Shown here one piece after another: positions 27,001 through 36,246 of a DNA stretch of 64,000 nucleotides (within the stretch, counting starts at the first letter, position 1; each line of letters starts with the position of its first letter). Both the position numbers and the translations under genes were made by a program. This DNA is from Shewanella algidipiscicola (GTDB lineage Bacteria; Pseudomonadota; Gammaproteobacteria; Enterobacterales; Shewanellaceae). Where the stretch lies: NCBI RefSeq assembly GCF_003605125.1, contig NZ_QPQT01000005.1, positions 1 to 64,000 on the forward strand. The letters run 5' to 3'. The notes under the pieces are model-generated. The model worked only from the letters and a program-made list of their open reading frames with translations. It searched no databases and had not been told where the DNA came from.

Positions 27001-27252
27001 ATGCAAAATAACCTCAATCGACGCCTATATGCCGCATCGATATTATTATTCAGTTCCCCTGCATACGCCTATCTCGATCCCGGAACGGGAAGTATCATTT
27101 TGCAAGCAATTATTGCAGCCATTGTTGTCGGATTTGCCACCCTGCGTATTTGGTGGGATAAATTGTTGACACTACTGAAATTACGCAAAAAAAACTCACT
27201 CACACAAGAGGAAATTCAAAATCCTCCCAATCGCGACGTCAACAAGCCTTAA
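27001..27252 (+). CDS. YLDPGTGS small exported/membrane protein
   Basis: An 83-residue protein. Residues 1-23 look like a cleavable signal peptide ending SPAYA; the mature chain would start YLDPGTGSIILQ, followed by one membrane helix (about 32-52) and a basic cytoplasmic tail. The LDPGTGS motif is one I recognise from short conserved proteins of unknown function found beside sulfatase-fold and methyltransferase genes. The ATG has a gaggaag Shine-Dalgarno. A different open frame from 26960 overlaps it but reads no recognisable protein. Function unknown. Confidence 0.75.
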   Translation: MQNNLNRRLYAASILLFSSPAYAYLDPGTGSIILQAIIAAIVVGFATLRIWWDKLLTLLKLRKKNSLTQEEIQNPPNRDVNKP

Positions 27253-27365
27253 CGCCACGAATTTGGTCTCTCTTTTTAGTTGCCAGCCCCCAAACAAACT
27301 AGGTGACATCAACACACAGGGTGCTAAAATGTCGGCCTATTTCACTACATAACTGGATATTGGCA

Positions 27366-29075
27366 ATGCGAGTTAGCAAGTACCTGCTGTCAACACAAAA
27401 AGAGACCCCAGCAAACGCTGAGGTGGTAAGTCATCAATTAATGCTACGTGCGGGAATGATCCGTCGTAACGCATCAGGTCTTTACAGCTGGTTGCCGACA
27501 GGCTTACGTGTACTGCGTAAGATTGAAGCGATTGTGCGTGAAGAGATGAACAATGCAGGTGCTGTTGAGATCTTAATGCCCATGGTACAACCGGCTGATC
27601 TGTGGGTTGAAACTGGTCGTTGGGAAAAATTTGGTCCTGAGCTACTGCGCTTTCAAGACCGTCACAACCGTGACTTCGTCTTAGGCCCAACCCATGAAGA
27701 AGTGATCACCGACATCGTTCGTAAAGAAGTTAACTCATACAAGCAGTTACCACTTAACCTTTACCAAATTCAAACTAAATTCCGCGATGAAGTACGTCCA
27801 CGTTTTGGTGTGATGCGCTCGCGTGAATTTTTGATGAAAGACGCTTACTCTTTCCATTTAGATCAAGAAACCATGGATGAAACCTACGAGGCGATGTACA
27901 CCGCCTATAGCAACATCCTCAGCCGTATGGGTCTGGCGTTCCGCCCAGTACTTGCTGATACCGGTTCTATCGGTGGCAGCATGTCACATGAATTCCACGT
28001 ATTAGCCAACAGCGGTGAAGACTTAATTGCTTACTCAACTGAGAGTGATTACGCCGCTAACATCGAAAAAGCAGAAGCGCCAATCCCAACTGAGCCACGC
28101 GGCGCAGCAACGGTTGAAATGAGCATTATCGATACGCCTAATGCCAAAACCATTGAAGAGCTCGTCTCACAGCACGGCATCGCTATCGAAAAAACCGTTA
28201 AGACCATTATTGTTAAAGGTGCAACCGAAGAAGCGCCGTTAGTTGCCATTATCATTCGTGGCGACCATGAACTTAACGAAGTGAAAGTTGAGAAGCTTGA
28301 CGCCGTATTGGCTCCATTTGAGATGGCCGATGAAGCCGATATCCGTAATGCCATTGGCGCAGGCCCTGGTTCATTAGGTCCTGTCGGGCTTAATATTCCA
28401 GTCTATATTGACCACAGCGTTAACATCATGAGTGATTTTGCCGCTGGCGCTAACCAAGATGGTAAGCACTATGTGGGCATCAACTGGGAACGCGACCTAC
28501 CGGAAGCACCCGTTGCTGACTTACGTAACGTCATCGAAGGTGAAGCGAGCCCATGTGGCAAGGGCACGATCGGACTGCTACGCGGCATCGAAGTGGGTCA
28601 TATCTTCCAGTTAGGCACTAACTACTCAGAGTCGATGGGTGCTAACGTACTTGATGAAAATGGCAAGTCAAAAACCTTACTGATGGGTTGTTACGGTGTG
28701 GGCGTAAGCCGCATGGTGGCAGCGGCGATTGAGCAAAACAATGATGATCGCGGCATTATCTGGCCAGATGCGATTGCACCGTTCAAAGTGGGCATCTTGC
28801 CAATGAACATGCACAAATCTCACCGCGTTAAGGATATGGCTGAACAGTTATACCAAGACCTTAACGATGCCGGTATCGAAGTGCTGTTTGACGACCGTAA
28901 AGAGCGCCCTGGCGTAATGTTTGCCGATATGGAGCTTATCGGTCTGCCACACGTTATCGTGATTGGCGATCGCAACATCGACAGCGGTGTATTCGAATAT
29001 AAGAACCGCCGCACAGGTGAAAAACAAGATATTCCATTCGATCAAATCATCGACTTTATTCAGTCTGCTAAATAA
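27366..29075 (+). CDS. proS: Prolyl-tRNA synthetase, bacterial type
   Basis: Charges tRNA-Pro. The 569-residue protein matches the bacterial (ProS type 1) form: class II motif 1 region [30 protein letters not shown], motif 2 [28 protein letters not shown], the editing (INS) domain about 225-405, motif 3 [20 protein letters not shown], and an anticodon-binding C-terminus. I start it at ATG 27366, giving the conserved MRVSKYL; the frame is open 21 codons further upstream. Monocistronic, ending at an intrinsic terminator. Confidence 0.97.
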   Translation: MRVSKYLLSTQKETPANAEVVSHQLMLRAGMIRRNASGLYSWLPTGLRVLRKIEAIVREEMNNAGAVEILMPMVQPADLWVETGRWEKFGPELLRFQDRHNRDFVLGPTHEEVITDIVRKEVNSYKQLPLNLYQIQTKFRDEVRPRFGVMRSREFLMKDAYSFHLDQETMDETYEAMYTAYSNILSRMGLAFRPVLADTGSIGGSMSHEFHVLANSGEDLIAYSTESDYAANIEKAEAPIPTEPRGAATVEMSIIDTPNAKTIEELVSQHGIAIEKTVKTIIVKGATEEAPLVAIIIRGDHELNEVKVEKLDAVLAPFEMADEADIRNAIGAGPGSLGPVGLNIPVYIDHSVNIMSDFAAGANQDGKHYVGINWERDLPEAPVADLRNVIEGEASPCGKGTIGLLRGIEVGHIFQLGTNYSESMGANVLDENGKSKTLLMGCYGVGVSRMVAAAIEQNNDDRGIIWPDAIAPFKVGILPMNMHKSHRVKDMAEQLYQDLNDAGIEVLFDDRKERPGVMFADMELIGLPHVIVIGDRNIDSGVFEYKNRRTGEKQDIPFDQIIDFIQSAK

Positions 29076-29096
29076 AACGGGATCTGAATCGATACT

Positions 29097-29128
29097 TAAA
29101 AACGCCCAGCTTATGCCGGGCGTTTTTT
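29097..29128 (+). terminator. Intrinsic terminator after proS
   Basis: aacgccc-a-gc and gc-c-gggcgtt form a stem with one mismatch around ttat, directly followed by six T residues. It lies 22 bases after the proS stop. Confidence 0.9.
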
Positions 29129-29235
29129 ATGGATGGTGTCATTCACAATCTGTAAACCGCTGTATTTGCCATTTAACGCCATTCCCCCACAGCAACGTCA
29201 CATTCGTACCCGATACGGTTATACAACTCTCACCA

Positions 29236-29697
29236 TTAGCTCTGTAACTCCTTCGTCATCGCTTTGCTAAAAAATTGCATGCCTTTACCCACTAAAACAA
29301 TCACCACGGCACCTAGTAGCACAGGCGTAACCAGAAAAGTCCACCCCTGCCCAGCTAACATAATCAGCAAAGGATTTGCACCTGCTGGCGGATGAGTGGT
29401 TTTGGTCAGCAACATAGCACTCACCCCAACCCCCGTAGCCAAGGCCAATGTCAGTGGTGATACGCCTATGTATTGGGTAAAAAATACGCCAACAAAAGCG
29501 GTAATTAAATGACCCAATATCACATTTTTTGGCTGTGCTAATGGGCTATCTGGAACACCAAAAACCAATACAGCCGTGGCACCAAAAGGCGCCATCAACA
29601 ATGCAACATCACTCAATGTCGAGTCAAAAAACGACAGTAAGCCAATCGCCAAAAACGCACCCACACCCGCCACAATCGATAAAACAATATTATTCAT
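29236..29697 (-). CDS. HPP-family integral membrane protein
   Basis: A 153-residue protein with about four membrane helices and the family signature KTTHPPAGANPLLIML near residues 98-113, plus the earlier LLMAPFGATAVLVFG. HPP proteins in cyanobacteria and plants transport nitrite into plastids or cells, but the role of bacterial members is mostly untested. It is divergent from a TetR-family gene across a large inverted repeat, so it is the probable target of that regulator. Confidence 0.88.
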   Translation of the reverse strand: MNNIVLSIVAGVGAFLAIGLLSFFDSTLSDVALLMAPFGATAVLVFGVPDSPLAQPKNVILGHLITAFVGVFFTQYIGVSPLTLALATGVGVSAMLLTKTTHPPAGANPLLIMLAGQGWTFLVTPVLLGAVVIVLVGKGMQFFSKAMTKELQS

Positions 29698-29711
29698 GCT
29701 AACCTCAATAA

Positions 29712-29760
29712 AAGTATACCAGTCTGTCTACCCGAATAGAGTAGACAAATCGGTATACTT
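29712..29760. promoter_or_regulatory. 49-bp inverted-repeat operator between HPP and TetR genes
   Basis: aagtatacc at 29712-29720 is mirrored by ggtatactt at 29752-29760. Inside, ctgtctac and gtagacaa are also mirrored, so the whole segment is an imperfect palindrome centred at 29736. Each half (tataccagtctgtcta and its mirror) has ta-n-ac...gt-n-ta ends like a TetR-family operator, suggesting two dimers bind. It lies between two divergent starts, fitting joint control and autoregulation. Confidence 0.72.
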
Positions 29761-29841
29761 TTGTCAATATACTTTTTTAAAGACGAATCGCCTCTAAAGA
29801 AACACCGTTTTCAAAGAAAAACGCCTTGAATGGAGAGAAAC

Positions 29842-30396
29842 ATGAGTCAAAAACGTCAGCGACTGTTAGACACAGCACTAACACTTTTTTACCAAAACGG
29901 TATTAATTCTGTCGGCATCAACGAAATACTTGCCGTTTCGGGTATCGCCAAGCGAACCCTTTATATTCATTTTCCAAGTAAAGACGCTTTAGTTTTCGCC
30001 GCGCTGCAACAAAGGCACGATATTTTTATCGCCTGGCTGAAACAAAAACTGGCCAATACAAAGTCAACAAACGAGGTTATTCATAGCCTATTCTCAGCAC
30101 TAGAAAGTTGGTTTAGTAACCAAGAAGCCGAACTCGGCCCTTTTAGAGGCTGTTTTTTTATTAATACCTCTGCCGAATTTAGCGACATCAACAGTGACAT
30201 TTTTAACTTCTGTCACCATCACAAACAACAAGTGAGGCAAGTGATAGCTGATCACCTAATAAGCAACAACAGTGAACTCCTCGAGGCGATGTGTATCATG
30301 AAAGAGGGGGCAATTGTCACCGCTCATCTATGTGGAAGCGGCAAAGAAGTGACTGCTAACTGCATCAAGATACTGGAAAAACTGGAAACATCATGA
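29842..30396 (+). CDS. TetR/AcrR-family transcriptional regulator
   Basis: A 184-residue repressor-type protein. The N-terminal helix-turn-helix is typical: RLLDTALTLFYQNGINSVGINEILAVSGIAKRTLYIHFPSKDALV. The ligand-binding C-terminus has GCFFINTSAEFSD, seen in AcrR-like members. I start at ATG 29842, with a ggagag Shine-Dalgarno; an ATG four codons upstream overlaps that site. It probably binds the inverted repeat at 29712-29760 and controls the divergent HPP gene. The effector is unknown. Confidence 0.9.
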   Translation: MSQKRQRLLDTALTLFYQNGINSVGINEILAVSGIAKRTLYIHFPSKDALVFAALQQRHDIFIAWLKQKLANTKSTNEVIHSLFSALESWFSNQEAELGPFRGCFFINTSAEFSDINSDIFNFCHHHKQQVRQVIADHLISNNSELLEAMCIMKEGAIVTAHLCGSGKEVTANCIKILEKLETS

Positions 30397-30471
30397 TGCT
30401 AGCTTTAGCAATTAGTTTATCGAAATGGCAGCTTGACACAGCAGGTTAAGTACCACTTGCATGTTTGTCAG

Positions 30472-30554
30472 TTGCTTAGGTGCAGCGTACACATTAAGGC
30501 GGATTTAAACGTAAAATGGAAAGTGTTGGGCGTCCTGCTTGAGCCTTGTTATCC
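30472..30554 (-). repeat. Degenerate attC-like segment after GNAT gene
   Basis: On the minus strand, just past the GNAT stop codon, ataacaaggctcaagcagga and aacactttcc resemble the left half of Vibrio-type integron attC sites (taac...ctcaag..ggac...aacgc..tggc). A matching right arm with a gttrrry core is not clear. I regard it as a decayed site at best. Confidence 0.3.
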
Positions 30555-31025
30555 CTACGCTCGCAGCGGCTTTTCCATTGGAATACAATCCAAACTAATG
30601 CCTATTGGTGAGTAATAGGTAGACAACTCGTCCCCAGTAAAACCACATGAGCGATAAAAAGGCGCAGCATTTAACGTAGAGTCCAACTTAAGCAAGCGCA
30701 GGCCACATTCTTTAGCCAGCTTCTCTAGGAACTCAAGCATTTGTCTTGCCGCCCCTATTCCAAAGTGTTCAGGCTCTACGAAGATAGCATCGACCAACCC
30801 CGTGTCGGTATTGAGCTTGCCACTACCAATCACTCGACCACCTTTTTCTGACACATAAAAGGTGTCGGTAACATCTTGAACGAACCCATCCGATACTCCA
30901 CCTTGCGTCCACAAAGTGAGTTGTTGTTTGCTGTAATATGCTGAACATTTAGCAAGAATAGCCCTCCTCCTTAATTCATAAATCACCTGAGCATCAGACT
31001 TAATGGCTTTCCTTATTGTGATCAT
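30555..31025 (-). CDS. GNAT-family N-acetyltransferase, cassette-like
   Basis: A 156-residue acetyltransferase. The acetyl-CoA motif is VEPEHFGIGAARQMLEFLEKLAKE near residues 85-105, and the C-terminal LDSTLNAAPFYRSCGFTG is typical of small GNAT proteins with an YXXCGF ending. Substrate unknown. It and the next gene upstream are AT-rich compared with neighbours, and attC-like sequence follows each, so it may have arrived as an integron gene cassette. Confidence 0.85.
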   Translation of the reverse strand: MITIRKAIKSDAQVIYELRRRAILAKCSAYYSKQQLTLWTQGGVSDGFVQDVTDTFYVSEKGGRVIGSGKLNTDTGLVDAIFVEPEHFGIGAARQMLEFLEKLAKECGLRLLKLDSTLNAAPFYRSCGFTGDELSTYYSPIGISLDCIPMEKPLRA

Positions 31026-31208
31026 AAACGTCCCTCAAGTGCTTTATACATAATTGCGCATCAAGTGATGACCGAAGCCATCACCTCCTCCATAAAACAA
31101 CAAAACGTTTAAAATCAACATCATTTCTTGTTAATGTTTCCTAATGCGGCAAAGAGGTACATGGCAACAGCCAGCACAGCATCAGACAAGCTTAAAGTAA
31201 ATGACAGT

Positions 31209-31322
31209 ACCTAACAGCGCAGAATGTAAGGCATCACATTAACGGTGAGTTGCTTTATTTTTGGGTTATGGTTTAAAAAAGCGCAATAAACTCGCTGGCT
31301 ACAACACCCTATTCGTTAGGCT
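31209..31322 (-). repeat. attC-like recombination site after the hydrolase gene
   Basis: Read on the minus strand, gcctaac (overlapping the hydrolase stop codon) begins and gttaggt ends a 114-bp segment. These match the ryyyaac and gttrrry cores of integron attC sites, and their arms pair at 6 of 7 positions. A stop codon lying inside the first core is typical of gene cassettes. Inner pairing is partial, so this may be a decayed site. Confidence 0.4.
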
Positions 31323-32062
31323 TTTATTAGCTCAGAACAAGATTGCCCGCTTAAGTGACTCTTTATTAAAACGTTAATCTTTTCTTTTAACCATACCGGA
31401 CCAAAATCAGCGATGTCATTGTGTTTTGCATTAGGAATCTTAACGACGCAACTTCCATACTTTTCTTGTTCTATTCCTGTTGGCAATACGCCTGTATCTG
31501 CAGGGAAGTCACTCGCCCGAATAGATAGTATACGGAGATCACTATTACGAGGTAGAGGAACACGCCTATGATCTAGCGTTATAATTCTTTGAATGTAACT
31601 CTTATTTTCATTAGCTAACCACGCTGAAATATCGCCACCATTAGAGTGACCAATGAGTATCAACTCATCAAAATTGTATTGTTTGAAGCGTTGGCTCAAT
31701 GAGACTTGTAAGAAGTCTAATGTTTCGGCACCGCGACTCCAATTTTCACTTCGTGTTGCATATAAATGACCTGAAACTGACAAAGCTGGATCGCCGGGCA
31801 ACTCATGGCCTACGGCAATAACAAGATAACCAAGTTGATTGAACTGCTGAGATAAGAAAGTATATTGTAAATGCGATATACCATATCCTGCGCTTAAAAA
31901 TGCAACAGGACATTTTGATTCAGTAGAGCAGGACTCAATATTATGAGGGAAAGTAATTTCGATTGGAATCGTTCTATTTCTGGTTTGATCAAAAATTGTC
32001 TCTGCATTTACGCTATTTAACCAGCACGTAATTATGATTACGAATCCTTTTAGGTAACTCAT
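31316..32062 (-). CDS. Secreted alpha/beta hydrolase (lipase-like), cassette-like
   Basis: A 248-residue protein with a signal peptide (about residues 1-20, ending NSVNA). The nucleophile elbow is LIGHSNGG and a late KHND supplies the catalytic histidine; the oxyanion region is FLSAGYG. Two cysteine pairs suggest periplasmic or secreted disulfides. Substrate unknown. The gene is clearly AT-richer than its neighbours and its stop codon lies in an attC-like core, pointing to horizontal acquisition. The ATG has a strong aaggag Shine-Dalgarno. Upstream lie 627 bases without a gene. Confidence 0.82.
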   Translation of the reverse strand: MSYLKGFVIIITCWLNSVNAETIFDQTRNRTIPIEITFPHNIESCSTESKCPVAFLSAGYGISHLQYTFLSQQFNQLGYLVIAVGHELPGDPALSVSGHLYATRSENWSRGAETLDFLQVSLSQRFKQYNFDELILIGHSNGGDISAWLANENKSYIQRIITLDHRRVPLPRNSDLRILSIRASDFPADTGVLPTGIEQEKYGSCVVKIPNAKHNDIADFGPVWLKEKINVLIKSHLSGQSCSELIKA

Positions 32063-32299
32063 AACGCTCCTTAAAGCCTAATCTCTTAATAACGATAGGT
32101 TGGCCTTCTCTACAAGGCGTAAACCGCTTATAAGACTTGGCCGCTGCCACATCCATGGATATGGTCTGCATTATGTTATTGTATTGGTGAGCATTACACC
32201 AGTTTGCGATTTCGTGGTAGTCATTTTTGAGCTTAGCTTAGGTAATTAGTCTTCTTTTTGATTTTCACTTTCCCCTCTCATTACTCACACCTGATGCAG

Positions 32300-32400
32300 C
32301 TAAATCGAAGAGATTGCATAGTCGAGTGTAGATGCAGCCGAGGGTATCGAAAACAGGGACGTTTTAGCAGAGCAGCGATAGCCAACTACGTTCCCTATAT
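32300..32400. repeat. Diverged copy of the dispersed repeat core
   Basis: ctaaatcgaagagattgcat followed by agtcgagtgtagatgcag, a variable part with ...cagggacgtttt..., then gcagagcag matches the core of repeat units at 186 and 472, in the same order and with similar spacing. The conserved end blocks seen in units 1 and 2 are missing. Confidence 0.65.
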
Positions 32401-32560
32401 TTTTTGGCATTTTCTACATCCGTATCGGTCAGATGTTTTCGCTAAACGGCCAAGGAAGACGCACAAGGTTATCCCTATCTAAAAACCAGTTAGGCATCTA
32501 TGCCCCGTGCTCGAGGCTGCGCTGCCCCCTTAATAAGTGACTCTCTCACCAAACACAAAA

Positions 32561-32586
32561 ATACCCAGCCTCATTCAAGGCTAGGC
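32561..32586 (-). terminator. Intrinsic terminator of the Liv/CoA-ligase operon
   Basis: On the minus strand agcct-tgaatg-aggct forms a 5-bp core stem with flanking cct/ggg pairing, followed by tattttt. It lies about 104 bases past the stop of the last operon gene. Confidence 0.75.
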
Positions 32587-32689
32587 ATTACACTTATGCC
32601 AATAACTGACTAAGTACAGAATCGAGGGAGTATCGACGCTCATTCTTAGCACAATTTTTAGCGCTACTTTTTAGCACGACATAAAATTG

Positions 32690-33919
32690 TTATCTTTTAT
32701 CCTCAATCACCACGCCATCATTGGCCAATGTCCCTGTGGCAACCAAAGCCACCTCGCCACTGAGCTGGGTTTCGGCTCGAATAGAGGCGCTAATGGCCGC
32801 TATATCCAGTTGCGAGCGCTGGGCGTCATCCACTTCACACAGTAAACACATAGTATCGTTATGGTTACTGCTCGCGATCACTAGCCGTACTTTAGCAAGC
32901 TCGCTATGACGACAGCGAATACGCTCAACTTGTTCTGGGTGCACAAACAAGCCTTTCACTTTACAGGTTTGATCGGCGCGGCCCATCCAGCCTTTAATAC
33001 GCATATTGGTGCGCCCGCAGCGACTTTCGCCACCCATTAAGGCTGACAAATCCCCTGTGGCAAAGCGGATCAGCGGATAATCACGATTAAAGCTGGTAAC
33101 CACCACCTCGCCGACTTCGCCATCGGCAACAGGAGTTAACGTACCTGGGCGCACAATTTCGACAATAATATCTTCGGCAACCACTAAGCCATCATCGCTG
33201 ACACTTTCAAAGGCGATAAGCCCCAGATCGGCAGTCGCATAAGCCTGCTTAACGGCAATGCCCGCCTCGACAAAGCGGGCTTTGAGGGGCGCCGTTAACG
33301 CCTCACCAGAGACCAGCGCCTTAGTGATCGATGAGACATCGCAATCCAACTGCTGCGCCTTCTCGAGCAAGATATTTAAAAATGAGGGTGTGCCGCAATA
33401 GCCATTGGGCTTTAAGCTGCCAATCAAGGCCAGTTGCTGCTCTGTCTGCCCGGGACCTGCGGGGATCACGCTGCAACCACAGGCCTTAGCGCCCGAGTCC
33501 ATCATGAAGCCGCCGGGGGTTAAATGATAAGAGAGGCAATTTTGCACCCGATCGCCCTGACGAAAACCCGCAGCAAAAAACGCTTGTCCCATACGCCACC
33601 AATCATGGCCATCACATTCGGGCTCATGAATTGGGCCCGGCGATTGAAATATGCGCCCCACGCTATGCTGATTGGGAGTCATGCCGGCAAAAGGCGGCTT
33701 CGCGGCCTGCAATTCAATCAGATCGGCCTTACGGGTGATGGGCAGCGTCGCTAGTGCTGCCCGGCTATTGATTTGGCTAACATCAATGTCGGCTAACCGC
33801 GCCGCATAATAGTCGCAGTGGCTTTTAGCAAAGCTGAGCTGATCGGCCAGCGCCGACATAAGGTAGTCTTCGCGAACAGCGGCGCTTTGCCCTTCCAGTG
33901 GGTGATAAAAATGGCTCAT
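32690..33919 (-). CDS. PaaK-like adenylate-forming CoA ligase with altered P-loop
   Basis: A 409-residue protein of the phenylacetate-CoA ligase family. Family marks are present: YPLIRFATGDLSALM, then RTNMRIKGWMGRADQTCKVKGLFVHPEQVERI. The Ser/Thr/Gly-rich P-loop that binds ATP in this superfamily is replaced by IFQSPGPIHEPE near residue 90. It could still be active with a different ATP contact, or act as a non-catalytic partner. It is the last gene of the Liv operon, 11 bases after livF, with a taggag Shine-Dalgarno. Substrate probably a carboxylic acid imported by that system. Confidence 0.8.
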   Translation of the reverse strand: MSHFYHPLEGQSAAVREDYLMSALADQLSFAKSHCDYYAARLADIDVSQINSRAALATLPITRKADLIELQAAKPPFAGMTPNQHSVGRIFQSPGPIHEPECDGHDWWRMGQAFFAAGFRQGDRVQNCLSYHLTPGGFMMDSGAKACGCSVIPAGPGQTEQQLALIGSLKPNGYCGTPSFLNILLEKAQQLDCDVSSITKALVSGEALTAPLKARFVEAGIAVKQAYATADLGLIAFESVSDDGLVVAEDIIVEIVRPGTLTPVADGEVGEVVVTSFNRDYPLIRFATGDLSALMGGESRCGRTNMRIKGWMGRADQTCKVKGLFVHPEQVERIRCRHSELAKVRLVIASSNHNDTMCLLCEVDDAQRSQLDIAAISASIRAETQLSGEVALVATGTLANDGVVIEDKR

Positions 33920-33930
33920 GTCGGCTCCTA

Positions 33931-34749
<819 letters not shown>

Positions 34750-34815
34750 AACAACTCCAGGGCGATAGGTGATGGCCTAGCAGGCAGAAGTGCCCTGCTA
34801 GGCCGAAATGGGTGA

Positions 34816-36060
34816 TTAATAACCTAACCAATCAACGCGGCGCTCAAGCGTGACTTGGTTGACCTTCTCAACCTTAATGTCTCCGCCGTTGTAGTTGCCT
34901 TTGTAGATGTTGACCTGATTAATGCCGCGGTGATCTTCTGGGCTCCACGTCGCCGCTAAGCAGACGCCTTCAAGCCCTTTAGGCACCCAGTTTTGCTGCA
35001 CATACATGCCTTTTTTAACGTTAGGCCCAGTAATACCACCATTGGCCTTAGCCCACTCCATCGACTCTTTCATAAAGTAGGTAGAGCAAACACCGCGAAT
35101 ATAGTGGTGTAGACGAGGTTCTTGCCCACTCGCATCGGACATTTTTGAGATCTCACGAACCAAGGCCATGCCCGGTACATCATCGCCCCAAAACGGGGTC
35201 ATGGTAGGGAAAATATAGTTTTTCACCCCTTCACCCGCCGCCTGAAACACCAACTTGTCGCCGCCCCAAATATTAGACATAAACTGAATATCTGTGCCGA
35301 CCGTGTCGCACGACTTGATTAACGACTGCACCGAACCGCCTAAGTTGCCGATATAGCCATAATTGGTCCCCGAACTTTTAAGGCTTAAACATTGCGCTTT
35401 AAAGTCACCGGGTTTCATCGATATCACTACCGGCGGCTGTACATCAAAGCCAAGCTCGGTGGCGTATTCGGCACATGCCTCTTTAGGGGCGTTAGGGAAC
35501 GGATGGTTGGCACCAATGTGGGTGAACTTTGGCTTGCCCTGCCCACCTTTTGCTTGCCAATCCTCTGCGGCCCACTGCACCAAGCCGCGACATGCATCAG
35601 AATAAGACGCGCCATAGAAGAAGTTATACGGCGCAGGCTTTTTGGTATTGGGGTTTTTACCTTGAGGATCGGTTAGATGCCCCGAATAGGAAGCCGAGAA
35701 GATCGGCAGTTCATCTTTAGCGGCAAAAGAGATCAACGCTTCGGTATCGGCCGTGCCCCAGCCCTGCATCGCCACCATATTTTCACGCGACAACCACTTT
35801 TTATAGGAGGCGATAGCCTGCGGCACCTTGTAAGCATAATCTATGGTTTCATATTCCAGCGTGGTGCCGTCGATACCGCCATTGGCATTGATATACGCCA
35901 GTGCATCACGCACGCCATCGGCATACGGTTTGCCCACAAACGCCGTGGGACCAGACATATCGGCAAGATGGCCAACAAATACCGAATCTTCGGCTTGCAC
36001 GCCCGCACTGACTAAGGTGATGCCAGCTAATGTCGAGCCAAGTAATAGTGTCTTATACAT
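34816..36060 (-). CDS. Periplasmic ligand-binding protein of the HAAT/Liv family
   Basis: A 414-residue precursor with a signal peptide (about 1-23, ending VQAED). The mature protein has the type I periplasmic-binding fold: VGHLADMSGPTAFVGKPYADGVRDALAYINANGGI at its N-terminus is typical of Leu/Ile/Val- or amide-type receptors. It delivers the ligand to the LivH/LivM permeases. Ligand specificity is not evident; the operon's CoA ligases argue for a carboxylic acid rather than an amino acid. Two extra CxxxW/C regions suggest disulfides. Confidence 0.88.
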   Translation of the reverse strand: MYKTLLLGSTLAGITLVSAGVQAEDSVFVGHLADMSGPTAFVGKPYADGVRDALAYINANGGIDGTTLEYETIDYAYKVPQAIASYKKWLSRENMVAMQGWGTADTEALISFAAKDELPIFSASYSGHLTDPQGKNPNTKKPAPYNFFYGASYSDACRGLVQWAAEDWQAKGGQGKPKFTHIGANHPFPNAPKEACAEYATELGFDVQPPVVISMKPGDFKAQCLSLKSSGTNYGYIGNLGGSVQSLIKSCDTVGTDIQFMSNIWGGDKLVFQAAGEGVKNYIFPTMTPFWGDDVPGMALVREISKMSDASGQEPRLHHYIRGVCSTYFMKESMEWAKANGGITGPNVKKGMYVQQNWVPKGLEGVCLAATWSPEDHRGINQVNIYKGNYNGGDIKVEKVNQVTLERRVDWLGY

Positions 36061-36246
36061 AATAATTTCCCTTCAAAAATGGTCCATCAGGTTGAACGCT
36101 GCCGTCCCAAAGTGGGTTAGGCTAAGCCCGTTCTCATATCAAACTGCGTGCTTCTTTAAAGGCTAAGAAGAGTATCTTGTTAACGCTGCTCGCCAGCGCC
36201 GCTAACCCCTGTGCCCGCTCTTGGGCACAGGTAAAACCTGTCACCA

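Larger units (their letters stand above)
32063..32689. other. Gene-free boundary region with repeat and terminator
   Basis: 627 bases between the hydrolase gene and the Liv operon's last gene. It contains a divergent copy of the dispersed repeat (from 32300), a gttaggc motif at 32489 like an attC core, and an intrinsic terminator for the Liv operon (32561-32586). No protein gene is credible here. Confidence 0.5.

Noticed and set aside
32258..32482. 74-codon plus-strand frame
   Set aside because: It covers the diverged repeat core and has no coding features.
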